DNA of 36,745 nt, taken from NCBI GenBank assembly GCA_003105185.1, contig PQAJ01000142.1, positions 23,046 to 59,790 of the forward strand, read 5' to 3'. The position numbers were made by a program, and so were the translations under genes. The notes below the pieces were generated by a model. It was not told the DNA's origin. It did not search any database and was given only the letters and a program-made list of their open reading frames with translations. The stretch comes from Holophagae bacterium. GTDB taxonomy: Bacteria; Acidobacteriota; Thermoanaerobaculia; Thermoanaerobaculales; Sulfomarinibacteraceae. Of the stretch, positions 27,263 through 36,157 are shown one piece after another; position 1 is the stretch's first letter; every line of letters begins with the position of its first letter.

Positions 27263-27697
27263 ATGGCCATGGTGAACACAAAGCGCGTGTGGATCGGCGG
27301 GCTGGTCGGCGGCATCGTGTGGTGGGTTTGGGGGATGATCGTCTACTACGGCCTGATGATGCCCAAGTACCAGGCCGCCATGCAGGCCGGGACCATGCTC
27401 ACCCAGGAGCAGGCACGCTACCCCTTCTTCATGGTGGTGTGGATCGTCCAGTTCCTGGTGATGGGGCTGCTGCTGGCGGCGCTCTACGCCGGCGTGCGCT
27501 TGGCGTGGGGCCCCGGTCCGGGCACCGCAGTCAAGGTCGGCCTGATCGGCGGCTTCCTGGCCGGCTTCCCGGTCAACTTCTACCTGGCGACCTGGGCGCC
27601 GATGGAGCGCGGCATCCCGGCCGGCTGGCTGCTCGAGCTGCTGGTCGGCGCGGTGCTGGCGACGCTGGTCGCGGGCTGGTTCTACCGGGAGGTCTGA
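27263..27697 (+). CDS. Four-TM membrane protein of unknown function
   Basis: MAMVNTKRVWIGGLVGGIVWWVWGMIVYYGLMMPKYQAAM...FLVMGLLLAALYAGVRLAWG...; AAGGAGGAG RBS. Confidence 0.75.
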   Translation: MAMVNTKRVWIGGLVGGIVWWVWGMIVYYGLMMPKYQAAMQAGTMLTQEQARYPFFMVVWIVQFLVMGLLLAALYAGVRLAWGPGPGTAVKVGLIGGFLAGFPVNFYLATWAPMERGIPAGWLLELLVGAVLATLVAGWFYREV

Positions 27698-27872
27698 GCG
27701 GGCTGGCGGCTGCGAACCTCCTCTCGCTCGCGTAGATCGCGCGCGTGGGCAGGTGGCGATCGGGCCACGCGCGGGACATCTCCCGGGGCGGGGGACGCGA
27801 ACCCTTGTCAAGGCCGTGCGTATACTGGATCTCAGAAACACGCCGGCCCGGCCGCCGAGACGGAGATGATTC

Positions 27873-28376
27873 ATGGCAAAGACACCCAGCGTCCTTGTCG
27901 CCGTCGCGTGCCTGCTTCTGTCGACGCTGGCGGCGGCAGGGGAACGCGAGGACCAGGCGTTCGCGCAGCTCAAGGCGTTGGCCGGAACCTGGGATGCGGT
28001 GACCCCGAACGGCCCCGGGATCATCGTCTACCGCGTCGCCTCGGCCGGCAGCATCGTGATCGAGGAGATGTTCCCGGGCACCCAGCACGAGATGATCACC
28101 GTCTACCACCGGGACGGCGAACAGCTGGTCGCGACCCACTACTGCGCGGTCGGCAACCAGCCGCGCACCATGCTCGATGCGTCCGCGCCGGCGTCCGAGG
28201 GCCTGCACTTCGCGTTCACCGGCGGCAGCAACATGAAGCCCGAGGACGGCCACATCCACGAGTGGACCATCCGGGTCGCGGATGCCACCCACGTCGAGGA
28301 GCGGTGGGTCTACTGGGAAGGCGGCCAGGAGCAGCACGCCACCGTCTTCACCATGACCCGCCGGGCCGCCGAGTGA
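27873..28376 (+). CDS. Exported DUF1579-like protein
   Basis: Signal peptide; AQLKALAGTWDAVTPNGPGIIVYRVASAGSIVIEEMFPGTQHEMITVYHRDGEQLVATHYCAVGNQPRT lipocalin-like beta pattern. Confidence 0.7.
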   Translation: MAKTPSVLVAVACLLLSTLAAAGEREDQAFAQLKALAGTWDAVTPNGPGIIVYRVASAGSIVIEEMFPGTQHEMITVYHRDGEQLVATHYCAVGNQPRTMLDASAPASEGLHFAFTGGSNMKPEDGHIHEWTIRVADATHVEERWVYWEGGQEQHATVFTMTRRAAE

Positions 28377-28381
28377 GCGCG

Positions 28382-29029
28382 ATGAGTTCGCGACGTTGGT
28401 GGATTGGCGCCGCCGTCCTGCTCGCCGCAGCGGCGCCGCCGGCGAGCGCGGAGCAGGGGAGCGGAGCGATCACCGACCTCCAGCTCGACCGCAGCCGGCA
28501 GCCCGAGCGCGTCGAGGGCATCGGGGGCGTCGAGCAGAACCTGTTTCGTGACGGCAGGGTGTACATCGGCGGCCAGCCGTCGCAGGCGGCGCTCGCGGCC
28601 TTGCGCGAGCTCGGGATCACTGCGGTCGTCAACCTGCGGACGCCGCCCGAGATGGACGACCGGCAGCGGGTGCCGTACGACGAGGCGGCGGCGGTCGCCG
28701 ACCTCGGCATGGAGTACATCGCGATCCCGCTCGGCGGCGCCGAGCACCCCTACACCCCGCAGGCCGTGGATCGGCTCGCGAAGGCCCTGGCCGACCACCC
28801 TGGCCCGGTGCTCGTGCACTGCACGATCGGATGGCGGGCCTCGTACCTGTGGGTCGCCTACCTGATCCGCGAGCAGGGCTTTGCGCTCCCGGACGCGCTC
28901 GCCCGCGGCGAAGCGATCGCGATCACGCCGGACCCGCTCGAGGGCCTGTTGGGGCGGACGTTGACGGTCCGGTTCGCGGATGAAGCGCGCCCTGGGGGCG
29001 CTCCTCAGTCGAGCGACAGCCCGAGGTAG
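28382..29029 (+). CDS. Exported DUF442/Blh-like phosphatase
   Basis: Signal peptide; VEQNLFRDGRVYIGGQPSQAALAALRELGITAVVNLRTPPE; active-site-like HCTIGWRAS with C(X)4R spacing as in the beta-lactamase-hydrolase-like family. Confidence 0.75.
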   Translation: MSSRRWWIGAAVLLAAAAPPASAEQGSGAITDLQLDRSRQPERVEGIGGVEQNLFRDGRVYIGGQPSQAALAALRELGITAVVNLRTPPEMDDRQRVPYDEAAAVADLGMEYIAIPLGGAEHPYTPQAVDRLAKALADHPGPVLVHCTIGWRASYLWVAYLIREQGFALPDALARGEAIAITPDPLEGLLGRTLTVRFADEARPGGAPQSSDSPR

Positions 29030-29244
29030 CGGAAGGTCGCGGCGCAGGCCGGGCAACGACGGGCGTGGCGGCGCCAGCTGCGGACGTAGCGCGAACGCGG
29101 ACCGGACATTGCCAGCAACGACGGGCTGACGTGGCCGCCCTGCTCACGGCCCGACGGGACGCGCCGATGGCGGAGGACGAACACGGGGTCCGCCATCTGC
29201 GCCACCAAGCGGTCAAGAGCCCGCCGCCGGCTTCCGTCTGTCAT
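29005..29244 (-). CDS. Possible small protein with a C-terminal CPAC motif
   Basis: MTDGSRRRALDRLVAQMADPVFVLRHRRVPSGREQGGHVSPSLLAMSGPRSRYVRSWRRHARRCPACAATFRYLGLSLD*; tail-to-tail overlap of 25 nt with the preceding gene. Confidence 0.35.
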   Translation of the reverse strand: MTDGSRRRALDRLVAQMADPVFVLRHRRVPSGREQGGHVSPSLLAMSGPRSRYVRSWRRHARRCPACAATFRYLGLSLD

Positions 29245-29539
29245 GGCCCATTCCACCACTGTCTTTTCCGAGCCCAGTGTACGCCCACACGGGGGAAAGC
29301 GTGCGTTGGGTGGCAGGCCGGCAGCGTGACCGTGGTCAGCTCCGGCCGGCCTCGCGATCGTGAAGCCGGGCGCGGGGAGCAGTCGTCTGTGGCGCCGCGT
29401 CGTGGCGCCGTCGAGTGAGGCGTCGAGAGGCGGGAGCGCGCCCCGGGGCGGCCACCCCGGGGCGCGCCGCGGCCGATGGGAGGGATCCGCCCGGAGGCAG
29501 CCGGTGAGAGCCGGCGCTGGTTCGGGTACACTGCGCCGG

Positions 29540-30115
29540 ATGCGAGAGACGGTGCAGAAGATCACTGTCGACGGCACGACCCTGCGAGCGCGGATCGTGC
29601 GCAAGCGCGTGCGCAACGTCAACGCCACCCTGGTGGGCAACGAGCTGCGGGTGAGCGCGCCGCCGGGCGTGCAGCGAGCCGAGCTCGACGCGATGGTTCG
29701 CCGGCTCGCCCGGATGCTGGTGCGGCGCGCCCGGGCCGAGGTGCTCAACGCGGACGACCGGGCGCTGGCCGTGGCGCGCAAGGTCGCCGAGAAGTTCCCG
29801 AAGCCGCCGCGGGTCAGGTCGGTGCGCTTCGTGACCACCCAGCGCTCGCGCTGGGGGAGCTACAGCCCGGGCACCGGTCTGATGCGGCTCCACGGCAGCC
29901 TGCGCCAGCTGCCGGCATGGGTCCTCGAGGCGGTGGTGGCGCACGAGCTTGCCCATTCCTTCCACGCTGACCACTCGGCCGCGTTCTGGAAGCTGGTGCG
30001 CGAGGCGTGTCCGGCGACCGACCGCGCCAACGCCTTTCTCGAAGGAGTGAGCTGGATCTCAGAGCGTTGGGAGCGCCTGCCGCCCGTGGAGCGGGCGCTG
30101 CTCGCGGGTTCCTGA
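29540..30115 (+). CDS. YgjP/SprT-like zinc metallopeptidase (DUF45)
   Basis: RSRWGSYSPGTGLMRLHGSLRQLPAWVLEAVVAHELAHSFHADHSAAFWKLV; HELAH zinc motif and downstream H..AFW. Confidence 0.85.
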   Translation: MRETVQKITVDGTTLRARIVRKRVRNVNATLVGNELRVSAPPGVQRAELDAMVRRLARMLVRRARAEVLNADDRALAVARKVAEKFPKPPRVRSVRFVTTQRSRWGSYSPGTGLMRLHGSLRQLPAWVLEAVVAHELAHSFHADHSAAFWKLVREACPATDRANAFLEGVSWISERWERLPPVERALLAGS

Positions 30116-30174
30116 CCCCAGCCGATGCGGCGGCCGCCACCCGGGCGCAGGCTGGCGGCTGCACGGCGGCGTGG

Positions 30175-30324
30175 TCATCTCACACCCGGCTCGGTTCGGC
30201 TGTCGCGCTCGTCGTTGCTCCGGCGCTCGCCCATGACCGCCTTGAGGTCGCGGAGAAAGAACCAGAAGACCGCCAGCGACCCGGGCCCGAGCACCAGGAT
30301 CGCGAGCCAGGTGACGACCGTCAT
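30175..30324 (-). CDS. 49-aa single-TM protein coupled to the Na+/solute symporter
   Basis: MTVVTWLAILVLGPGSLAVFWFFLRDLKAVMGERRSNDERDSRTEPGVR*; ATGA overlap with the symporter stop at 30321-30323. Confidence 0.7.
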   Translation of the reverse strand: MTVVTWLAILVLGPGSLAVFWFFLRDLKAVMGERRSNDERDSRTEPGVR

Positions 30325-31796
30325 CGGGACCTCCCGACTCGCCGGTCGGCGAGCCAGCCGGCCACGAAGGCCGCGAACGAGAGCGGCAGCGCGATCAGCA
30401 GCCCCGCCTCCCGCGCCAGCACCTGCGACCGGCCGGCGAGCGCGACGGTGATGGCCAGCGACTCGTCGTCGGTCGGCGACCCGAGGGTCTGAAAGGCGAC
30501 GAACAGCAGCAGCGAAACGGCAAGCCCCACCAGCGCGCTCCAGCGACCGGCGCGGGGCGTGGCGAGGCGGGGCAGGAAGAGCACGGCGAGCAATGGCCAG
30601 AAGACGGTCGACAGGAGCACCGTCGACATGAAGATCCAGGCGTCCCGAAGCCGCTCGAAGAGGAGCGACAGGCCGAGCGCGGCCGCCAGGGTCACCGCCG
30701 CGAGCAGCCGGGTCGCGAGCAGCAGGGTTCGGTCCGAGAGGCGGCGGCCGGTCACCGACTGCCAGCCGTCGTAGACGATGTTCCCGGCCGCGATCAGGGT
30801 GTACGAGTCCACCGTCGACATGGCGGCGGCAAAGCACCCGGCCACGAACAGGCCGAGCAGTCCCGGCGGCAGGGCCCAGGCCACCACCGCCAGCAAAGCC
30901 GCGCTGCCGTCCAGATCCGCCGGCAGGTGTCCGGCGGCGACGAGATCGCGGCCGGCCAGCCCGAGGTAGACCACGATCCAGTCGTAGCACGCCCACAGCA
31001 CCGTTCCGATGAGCAGCGCGCGGACGATCTGGCTGGTCGCGGCGGCGGCGAAGATGCGCTGGTAGAACGCCGGCTCCACCAGCGGGGTCATTGCGATGCC
31101 GACGAACACCAGCAGCTCCCAGGCGGAAAGCGTGCCGAGGGGCGCGAGGGCTTCGCTGCCCAGCCGCGCGCCGATCGCTTCAGGACCTCCGACCTTGACG
31201 AGAACGATCGCGGCGGCGACGGCGGCCGACACGCACATGATGACGAACTGCACGGCGTCGGTCATGGCGTCGGCGAGCAGGCCGCCGAGCACGGTGTAGG
31301 CGAGCGCGACGGACGCCCCGATGACGCACCCGACCCACGGCTCGATTCCGAAGAAGGTCGCGCCGATCAGACCCATGCCGGCGACCGAGATGATCGGTGC
31401 GCTGTAGACGAAGCTGGCGAGCGCCGCCGCGGCCCGCGCCGGCGGCCCGTAGGCGTCGCCCATCACTTCAGGGAGCGAGATCGCGGACAGCCGCCGCAGC
31501 CGCGGCACGACCAGCAGGGCCGCCGCAACGTAGAAGACGTAGAAGGGCGCGGAGTAGGCGACGAAGGCGGCGATCCCCTCGTAGAACGCCGTCTCCGAGC
31601 TGCCGAAGGTCACGTCGAGGCCGTAGTAGGTGGAGACGAGGGTGCAGGTGAGGAGGGGGGTGGTCAGGCGGCCACCGGCGATGAAGAAGTCGCGAAAGTC
31701 GCGGATGCGGCTGGCGGTCAGCACGCCGACGCCCAGCATCCCGGCCAGGTAGAGGACGACAATCGCCTGATCGATCGCGCCGAAGCCGGCGGTCAT
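30321..31796 (-). CDS. Sodium:solute symporter (SSS) family transporter
   Basis: Many TM helices; RIRDFRDFFIAGGRLTTPLLTCTLVSTYYGLDVTFGSSE...AYTVLGGLLADAMTDAVQF...AAMSTVDSYTLIAAGNIVYD. Confidence 0.9.
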   Translation of the reverse strand: MTAGFGAIDQAIVVLYLAGMLGVGVLTASRIRDFRDFFIAGGRLTTPLLTCTLVSTYYGLDVTFGSSETAFYEGIAAFVAYSAPFYVFYVAAALLVVPRLRRLSAISLPEVMGDAYGPPARAAAALASFVYSAPIISVAGMGLIGATFFGIEPWVGCVIGASVALAYTVLGGLLADAMTDAVQFVIMCVSAAVAAAIVLVKVGGPEAIGARLGSEALAPLGTLSAWELLVFVGIAMTPLVEPAFYQRIFAAAATSQIVRALLIGTVLWACYDWIVVYLGLAGRDLVAAGHLPADLDGSAALLAVVAWALPPGLLGLFVAGCFAAAMSTVDSYTLIAAGNIVYDGWQSVTGRRLSDRTLLLATRLLAAVTLAAALGLSLLFERLRDAWIFMSTVLLSTVFWPLLAVLFLPRLATPRAGRWSALVGLAVSLLLFVAFQTLGSPTDDESLAITVALAGRSQVLAREAGLLIALPLSFAAFVAGWLADRRVGRSR

Positions 31797-31881
31797 CGCC
31801 GGCGGCTCGGGGGCGTCAGCATGGCGCCATGATACCGCCGAAGGGCCGTGCGTCCTCCCGGCGTCGAGGAGGCGCGGCGGA

Positions 31882-32280
31882 TCAGCCTTCCCGGACGATC
31901 AGGCCGGCGAGCACGCCCGCGACGAGCGCCTCGATCACGGTGCCGGCAAACCAGGTGAACGCCATCAGGTACGGGATCGGCATCACGGAGTAGCTGCCGT
32001 AGCCCATGCTGACGCCGGCGCCGATGCCGAAGAGCAGCCCGTACTTCAGTGCTGCATTCAAGCTCTTGGGCCGGACGAGCCAGCCGTAGATCGCAGCGAA
32101 GCAGAAGGCCGCGATGGCGCCGATGATCCACATCAGGCCCATCTTCATCTCGCCCATCGGCCGCCACATCGAGGCCGTCGCCTCGTAGGCGGGGCGCAGG
32201 ATCACGGTGTGGATCACGAGGTCGAGCACCTGCCACGCCACAAAGATGGCCACGGTCGCCGACAGGATGCGCTTGAGCAT
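31882..32280 (-). CDS. Four-TM membrane protein of unknown function
   Basis: MLKRILSATVAIFVAWQVLDLVIHTVILRPAYEATASMWRPMGEMKMGLMWIIGAIAAFCFAAIYGWLV...; GGAGGATTGA before ATG. Confidence 0.75.
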   Translation of the reverse strand: MLKRILSATVAIFVAWQVLDLVIHTVILRPAYEATASMWRPMGEMKMGLMWIIGAIAAFCFAAIYGWLVRPKSLNAALKYGLLFGIGAGVSMGYGSYSVMPIPYLMAFTWFAGTVIEALVAGVLAGLIVREG

Positions 32281-32382
32281 TCAATCCTCCCTGGTCTGGT
32301 TGCGTGGCCAGGTGTGTTAGCACCGCCTGCCGATGCGGCACCTGGAGACGCCGGACGCCCTCTCTGTTATCCTCCCCCCGCC

Positions 32383-32952
32383 ATGAATGTCACCACTCGC
32401 AACCGCCTCATCATCGGCGCGATCTTCATCGTGGCCGCCGCGCTTATCGGCGTCCAGATGTACTACAGCCAGACGCCGCCGCGCCACGCCGACCACGACC
32501 ACGCCATCGCCAAGCTCAACGCTGGCGGCTTCCTGTGGATCGAGCGCTTCGGCGGTGGCCGCCGGAACCTCGTCGGCCGGCCCGGCAAGGTGCTCGTGCT
32601 GCACTGGTTCGACCCGACGGCGCCGAGCTCGGCCGAGCAGACCCAGGCCGCTCGCTTCGCTGCCACCGCTGCCGCCGACCCGATGGTCGAGCTGGTCTTC
32701 ATCGCCCAGGCGCCATCGTGGGAGGGTCTCGAGGCGTGGGCCGAGAAGGCCCGGGTGCCCACGTCGTCGCTCTACCTGGACGCCAAGGGCAAGACCGCCG
32801 CCCTGTGCGGCGTGCGCCGTCTTCCGGAGACCTTGATCTACGACCCCGAGGGGCTGCTTGCCCACCAGGCACGCGGCCCGATCAGCTGGTCGATGTCGGG
32901 CGTCGGGGCACAGATCGAGCGGGCCAAGGGCGGCGTCGAAGAGGTCCACTAG
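32383..32952 (+). CDS. Membrane-anchored thioredoxin-fold (TlpA-like) protein lacking CXXC
   Basis: N-terminal TM anchor; GRPGKVLVLHWFDPTAPSSAEQTQAARFAATAA...VPTSSLYLDAKGKTAALCGVRRLPETLIYDPEGLL. Confidence 0.7.
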   Translation: MNVTTRNRLIIGAIFIVAAALIGVQMYYSQTPPRHADHDHAIAKLNAGGFLWIERFGGGRRNLVGRPGKVLVLHWFDPTAPSSAEQTQAARFAATAAADPMVELVFIAQAPSWEGLEAWAEKARVPTSSLYLDAKGKTAALCGVRRLPETLIYDPEGLLAHQARGPISWSMSGVGAQIERAKGGVEEVH

Positions 32953-32953
32953 C

Positions 32954-32976
32954 GTCAATCCGCTGCACGGATTGAC
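32954..32976. other. Perfect 9-bp stem-loop immediately after the TlpA-like gene
   Basis: GTCAATCCG-CTGCA-CGGATTGAC; no T-run on the plus strand, so not a canonical intrinsic terminator. Confidence 0.6.
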
Positions 32977-33018
32977 CAGAGAAAAGAAGGTAGAAGGAAG
33001 AAGGGCGAGGGGCCTGGG

Positions 33019-34026
33019 TCAGAGCAGGCGGGCGGCGAGGAATGTTGCCGCTGTCTGCTCGGCCCAGAACACGGGCGCCCAGGGCGGGCCGCTCACGAAG
33101 CCGACATGGCCGCCGTGATCGGGGAAGATCGCATTGAGGTGCGGGCTCGCCTCGACCTCGGCGCGCGGAATCGCGGACGAGGGAAGGAATGGGTCGTCGG
33201 CGGCGTGAATGAGCAGCGTCGGGACCCGGATCGCGCCGAGGACGGGCTTCGAGCTCGCCCGGCGGTAGTAGTCGGCCGAGTTTGCGAAGCCGTGCAGCGG
33301 CGCCGTGGCGAGATCGTCGAAGTCGCGCAGGGTCCGGACGGCGAGGAGGCAATCGACGTCGACGTGGCCGCGCAGCAGCGCCGCCTTGAGCCGGAGTTTG
33401 CGCCGCAGCTTGCGCAGGAAGTAGCGCTGGTAGAGGGGACCGAGGCCATGCTCCAGCGTGATGATGCCGGCCGAGAGGTCGAAGGGCACCGAGATCGCGA
33501 CCGCGGCGTCGGGGGCGAGGCCCTCCCGACCTCCGCCGCCGCACTCCCCGAGGAGCTTGAGCAGCACGTTGCCGCCGAGCGAGAAGCCGACCGCGCCGAT
33601 TCTGCGCGCCGGGAAGCGCTCGCGCAGCAGTCTGAGGACCGCGGCGGCGTCGCCGGTGTCGCCGGAGTGGTAGAAGCGCGGCAGCCGGTTCGGCTCGCCG
33701 CTGCAGGAGCGGAAGTTGAGCGCGAGCGAGGCGAGGCCTCGCGAGGCCAGCGCGCAGTGGATCGACAGCACGTAATCGGATGACGACGAGCCCTCGAGGC
33801 CGTGCAGGACCAGCACCAGCGGGGCGTCGCGGTCCGGCGAGCGGCCGCCCGCCTCGATTACCCAGTCGAGGTCGACGAAGTCGCCGTCGGCGAGCTCGAA
33901 TCGCTCGCGCTCACAGCGGACGCGGCCACGGGGCCGCAGCAGCCGCGCCCCGACCGCCTGGAGGTGCGGCCCCGGCAGCCACCACGCCGGCCGGAACTCA
34001 GGGAGCGCGGCCATCGCAGCGATCAT
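33019..34026 (-). CDS. YheT-like alpha/beta hydrolase
   Basis: FRPAWWLPGPHLQAVGARLLRPR...LVLVLHGLEGSSSSDYVLSIHCALASRGLASLALNFRSCSGEPNRLPRFYHSGDTGD...IGAVGFSLGGNVLLKLLGE. Confidence 0.87.
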   Translation of the reverse strand: MIAAMAALPEFRPAWWLPGPHLQAVGARLLRPRGRVRCERERFELADGDFVDLDWVIEAGGRSPDRDAPLVLVLHGLEGSSSSDYVLSIHCALASRGLASLALNFRSCSGEPNRLPRFYHSGDTGDAAAVLRLLRERFPARRIGAVGFSLGGNVLLKLLGECGGGGREGLAPDAAVAISVPFDLSAGIITLEHGLGPLYQRYFLRKLRRKLRLKAALLRGHVDVDCLLAVRTLRDFDDLATAPLHGFANSADYYRRASSKPVLGAIRVPTLLIHAADDPFLPSSAIPRAEVEASPHLNAIFPDHGGHVGFVSGPPWAPVFWAEQTAATFLAARLL

Positions 34027-34739
34027 AGTGGAAGGTCGAAGCTGCCAGGGTCCAGGCGCTCGGCCACGATCCGGAAGACCTCCGGGTCGACGCCGAGCCC
34101 GATGTGGGTGGAGCGAACCTCCACGTGCTCGACCTGTGGGCTGGTGCGGTCGATGCAGGCCTGCCACGCCACGACACCGTCGTTGCGGGTGTAGATCGCG
34201 GTGATCGGGACCGTGATCGGCACCCGCTCGCGCGCCGCGACCGTGGCCTCGATGGCGTCGAGGTCGTAGCCCCGCCGACGGTAGGATTCGGCAACCGCGG
34301 TGTACTTGGGCCCGCCCACGACCGGGGCACCGAGAGTGACGACCGACGCCACGTCAGCGGGCCGTTCGCGCGCCGCCTCGCGGACGAGGTAGCCGCCCAG
34401 GCTCCAGCCGACGAGGCGCAGACTCTGCCCCTCCTCGGCGGCCAGAGCGGCCACCAGCTCGGTGACGCGCGGGATGAGGGCGCCGACGTTGCCGCGGTTG
34501 CAGCCGAGCCCCCAACCCCGGACCCGGTAGCCGAGCAGGGCGAGGTAGCCCCGCAGCAGCGAGGTGGAGCCGTCGCCCGCCCCGAAGCCCGGGACGACGA
34601 GCACCGGCGCGCCGCTGCCGCGGGGCAGGCGGGCGAGCGAGGGCGCGCGCAGCAGCAGGCCTCCTGCAGCGCGCAGCCCGGCGAGCTCGCGGAGCAGGCG
34701 CCCGGCGCGGAGCGGCGGTGGGCTCGGGATGGTCACCAC
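34023..34739 (-). CDS. Alpha/beta hydrolase, PGAP1/lipase-like
   Basis: APVLVVPGFGAGDGSTSLLRGYLALLGYRVRGWGLGCNRGN...LRLVGWSLGGYLVREAARERPADVASVVTLGAPV; ATGA overlap with the downstream YheT-like gene. Confidence 0.82.
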   Translation of the reverse strand: MVTIPSPPPLRAGRLLRELAGLRAAGGLLLRAPSLARLPRGSGAPVLVVPGFGAGDGSTSLLRGYLALLGYRVRGWGLGCNRGNVGALIPRVTELVAALAAEEGQSLRLVGWSLGGYLVREAARERPADVASVVTLGAPVVGGPKYTAVAESYRRRGYDLDAIEATVAARERVPITVPITAIYTRNDGVVAWQACIDRTSPQVEHVEVRSTHIGLGVDPEVFRIVAERLDPGSFDLPL

Positions 34740-34806
34740 CGCTCATGGTACCCGCGCCCGGCGGTGGCGTATGCTCTCGTCGAACCACCGCGGGGAGGGA
34801 CGCACG

Positions 34807-36000
34807 ATGAAGCGCAACGGGCTGGTGATCGTCGGGGCGGTGCGGACGCCGATCGGAGCCATCGGCGGCGCGTTGTCCGGCCTGCAGGCTCTCGACCTGT
34901 CGCGCCAGGTCATCGCGGCGCTCCTCCGCGCGACGAAGATCGACCCGGAGAACGTCGACTACACCGCGCTGGGCTGGGTGGCGCAGGACGCTCGCGCCCC
35001 CAACATCGCCAAGACCGCGGCCGAGCTGGCCGGTGTGCCGCCGACGGTGCCCGGGACGACATTCCATGAGAACTGCGCGTCGAGCGGCGCCGCCATCCAC
35101 AGCGTGGCGCGGCGCATCCTGCTCGGCGAGATCCGCCTCGGCATCGCCGGCGGGGTCGAGTCGATGAGCAACATCCCCCGCTACCTCTACGCGGGCCGCC
35201 TCAAGGGCCAGCTCTACGGCGACTTTCAGCTCGTCGACGGGCTGTTCTCCGCGCTCACCGACAGCCACGTCGCCGGCGGCGAGTTGATGGGCCTGCTCAC
35301 CGAGCGCCTGGTTGAGAAGTACCACTGCACTCGTGAGGCCCAGGATGAGATCGCGTACTTGAGCCACTACAACGCCCTCGCAACCTGGGAGAGCGGTCTC
35401 TTCGACGGCTACGTGACGCCGGTCGAGCTGGCGCAGCGGCGCGGCGATCCGAAGCTGGTGGAGCGTGACGAGGGCCCGCGCCCAATAACTCCCGAGGAGC
35501 TCTCCGCGGCGAAGCCGTACTTCAAGAAGGACGGCACGATCACCACCCTCAACGCCTCGAGCATCAACGACGGCGCCGCGGCGGTGCTGCTGGCCAGCGA
35601 GCAGCGCGCCGCCGAGCTCGGCCTCGAGCCGCTCGCCGAGCTCGTCGCCTGGCACAACGTCGGGGTGCCCCGGGAGCTGATGGGCGAGGGCGCCTTCAAG
35701 GTCGTCCCGCCGCTGCTCGAGCGGGCCGGGGTGGCGATCGGCGACGTCGACTTCTTCGAGCTCAACGAGGCCTTCGCCGCGGTGCTCGCCGCGGCCTTCG
35801 CCTTCCTGCCGGAGCTGCCGCGCGACCGGACCAACCAGTGGGGGAGCGGGATCTCGCTCGGCCACCCGGTAGGCGCCACGGGGGCCAGGCAGGTGGTGGA
35901 CATGGTCCACCAGCTGCGGCGTCGCGGTGGCTCGCTCGGCGTCACCAGCCGCTGCGTGGGCGGCGGCATGGGCAGCGGCGAGGTGCTCCTCGCGCGCTGA
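34807..36000 (+). CDS. Acetyl-CoA acetyltransferase / thiolase
   Basis: VRTPIGAIGGALSGL; FHENCASSGAAIHSVA; ELNEAFAAV; GHPVGATGARQ; CVGGGMGSGEV catalytic motifs. Confidence 0.93.
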   Translation: MKRNGLVIVGAVRTPIGAIGGALSGLQALDLSRQVIAALLRATKIDPENVDYTALGWVAQDARAPNIAKTAAELAGVPPTVPGTTFHENCASSGAAIHSVARRILLGEIRLGIAGGVESMSNIPRYLYAGRLKGQLYGDFQLVDGLFSALTDSHVAGGELMGLLTERLVEKYHCTREAQDEIAYLSHYNALATWESGLFDGYVTPVELAQRRGDPKLVERDEGPRPITPEELSAAKPYFKKDGTITTLNASSINDGAAAVLLASEQRAAELGLEPLAELVAWHNVGVPRELMGEGAFKVVPPLLERAGVAIGDVDFFELNEAFAAVLAAAFAFLPELPRDRTNQWGSGISLGHPVGATGARQVVDMVHQLRRRGGSLGVTSRCVGGGMGSGEVLLAR

Positions 36001-36023
36001 GAGTTGTCCCTGACGCCGGGAGT

Positions 36024-36110
36024 GAACCGCAGAGAGCGCCGAGGTCGCAGAGAAGACTGTCGGAAGGGTCAGACGGCCTCTCTCCGCGTTCCCTGTGCCC
36101 TCAGCGGTTC
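36024..36110. repeat. Imperfect inverted repeat of CGCAGAGA-type arms
   Basis: Left arm GAACCGCAGAGAGCGCCGAGGTCGCAGAGA (36024-36053); right arm TCTCTCCGCGTTCCCTGTGCCCTCAGCGGTTC (36079-36110), reverse complement GAACCGCTGAGGGCACAGGGAACGCGGAGAGA. Confidence 0.7.
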
Positions 36111-36157
36111 AGCTCGCCGGTGGCGTGAATCCTCCAGAGAACGGATTCCGAGCCTCG

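Noticed and set aside
34354-35910. 518-aa minus-strand ORF opposite the thiolase
   Set aside because: The thiolase on the plus strand has all catalytic motifs; the antisense frame is compositional.
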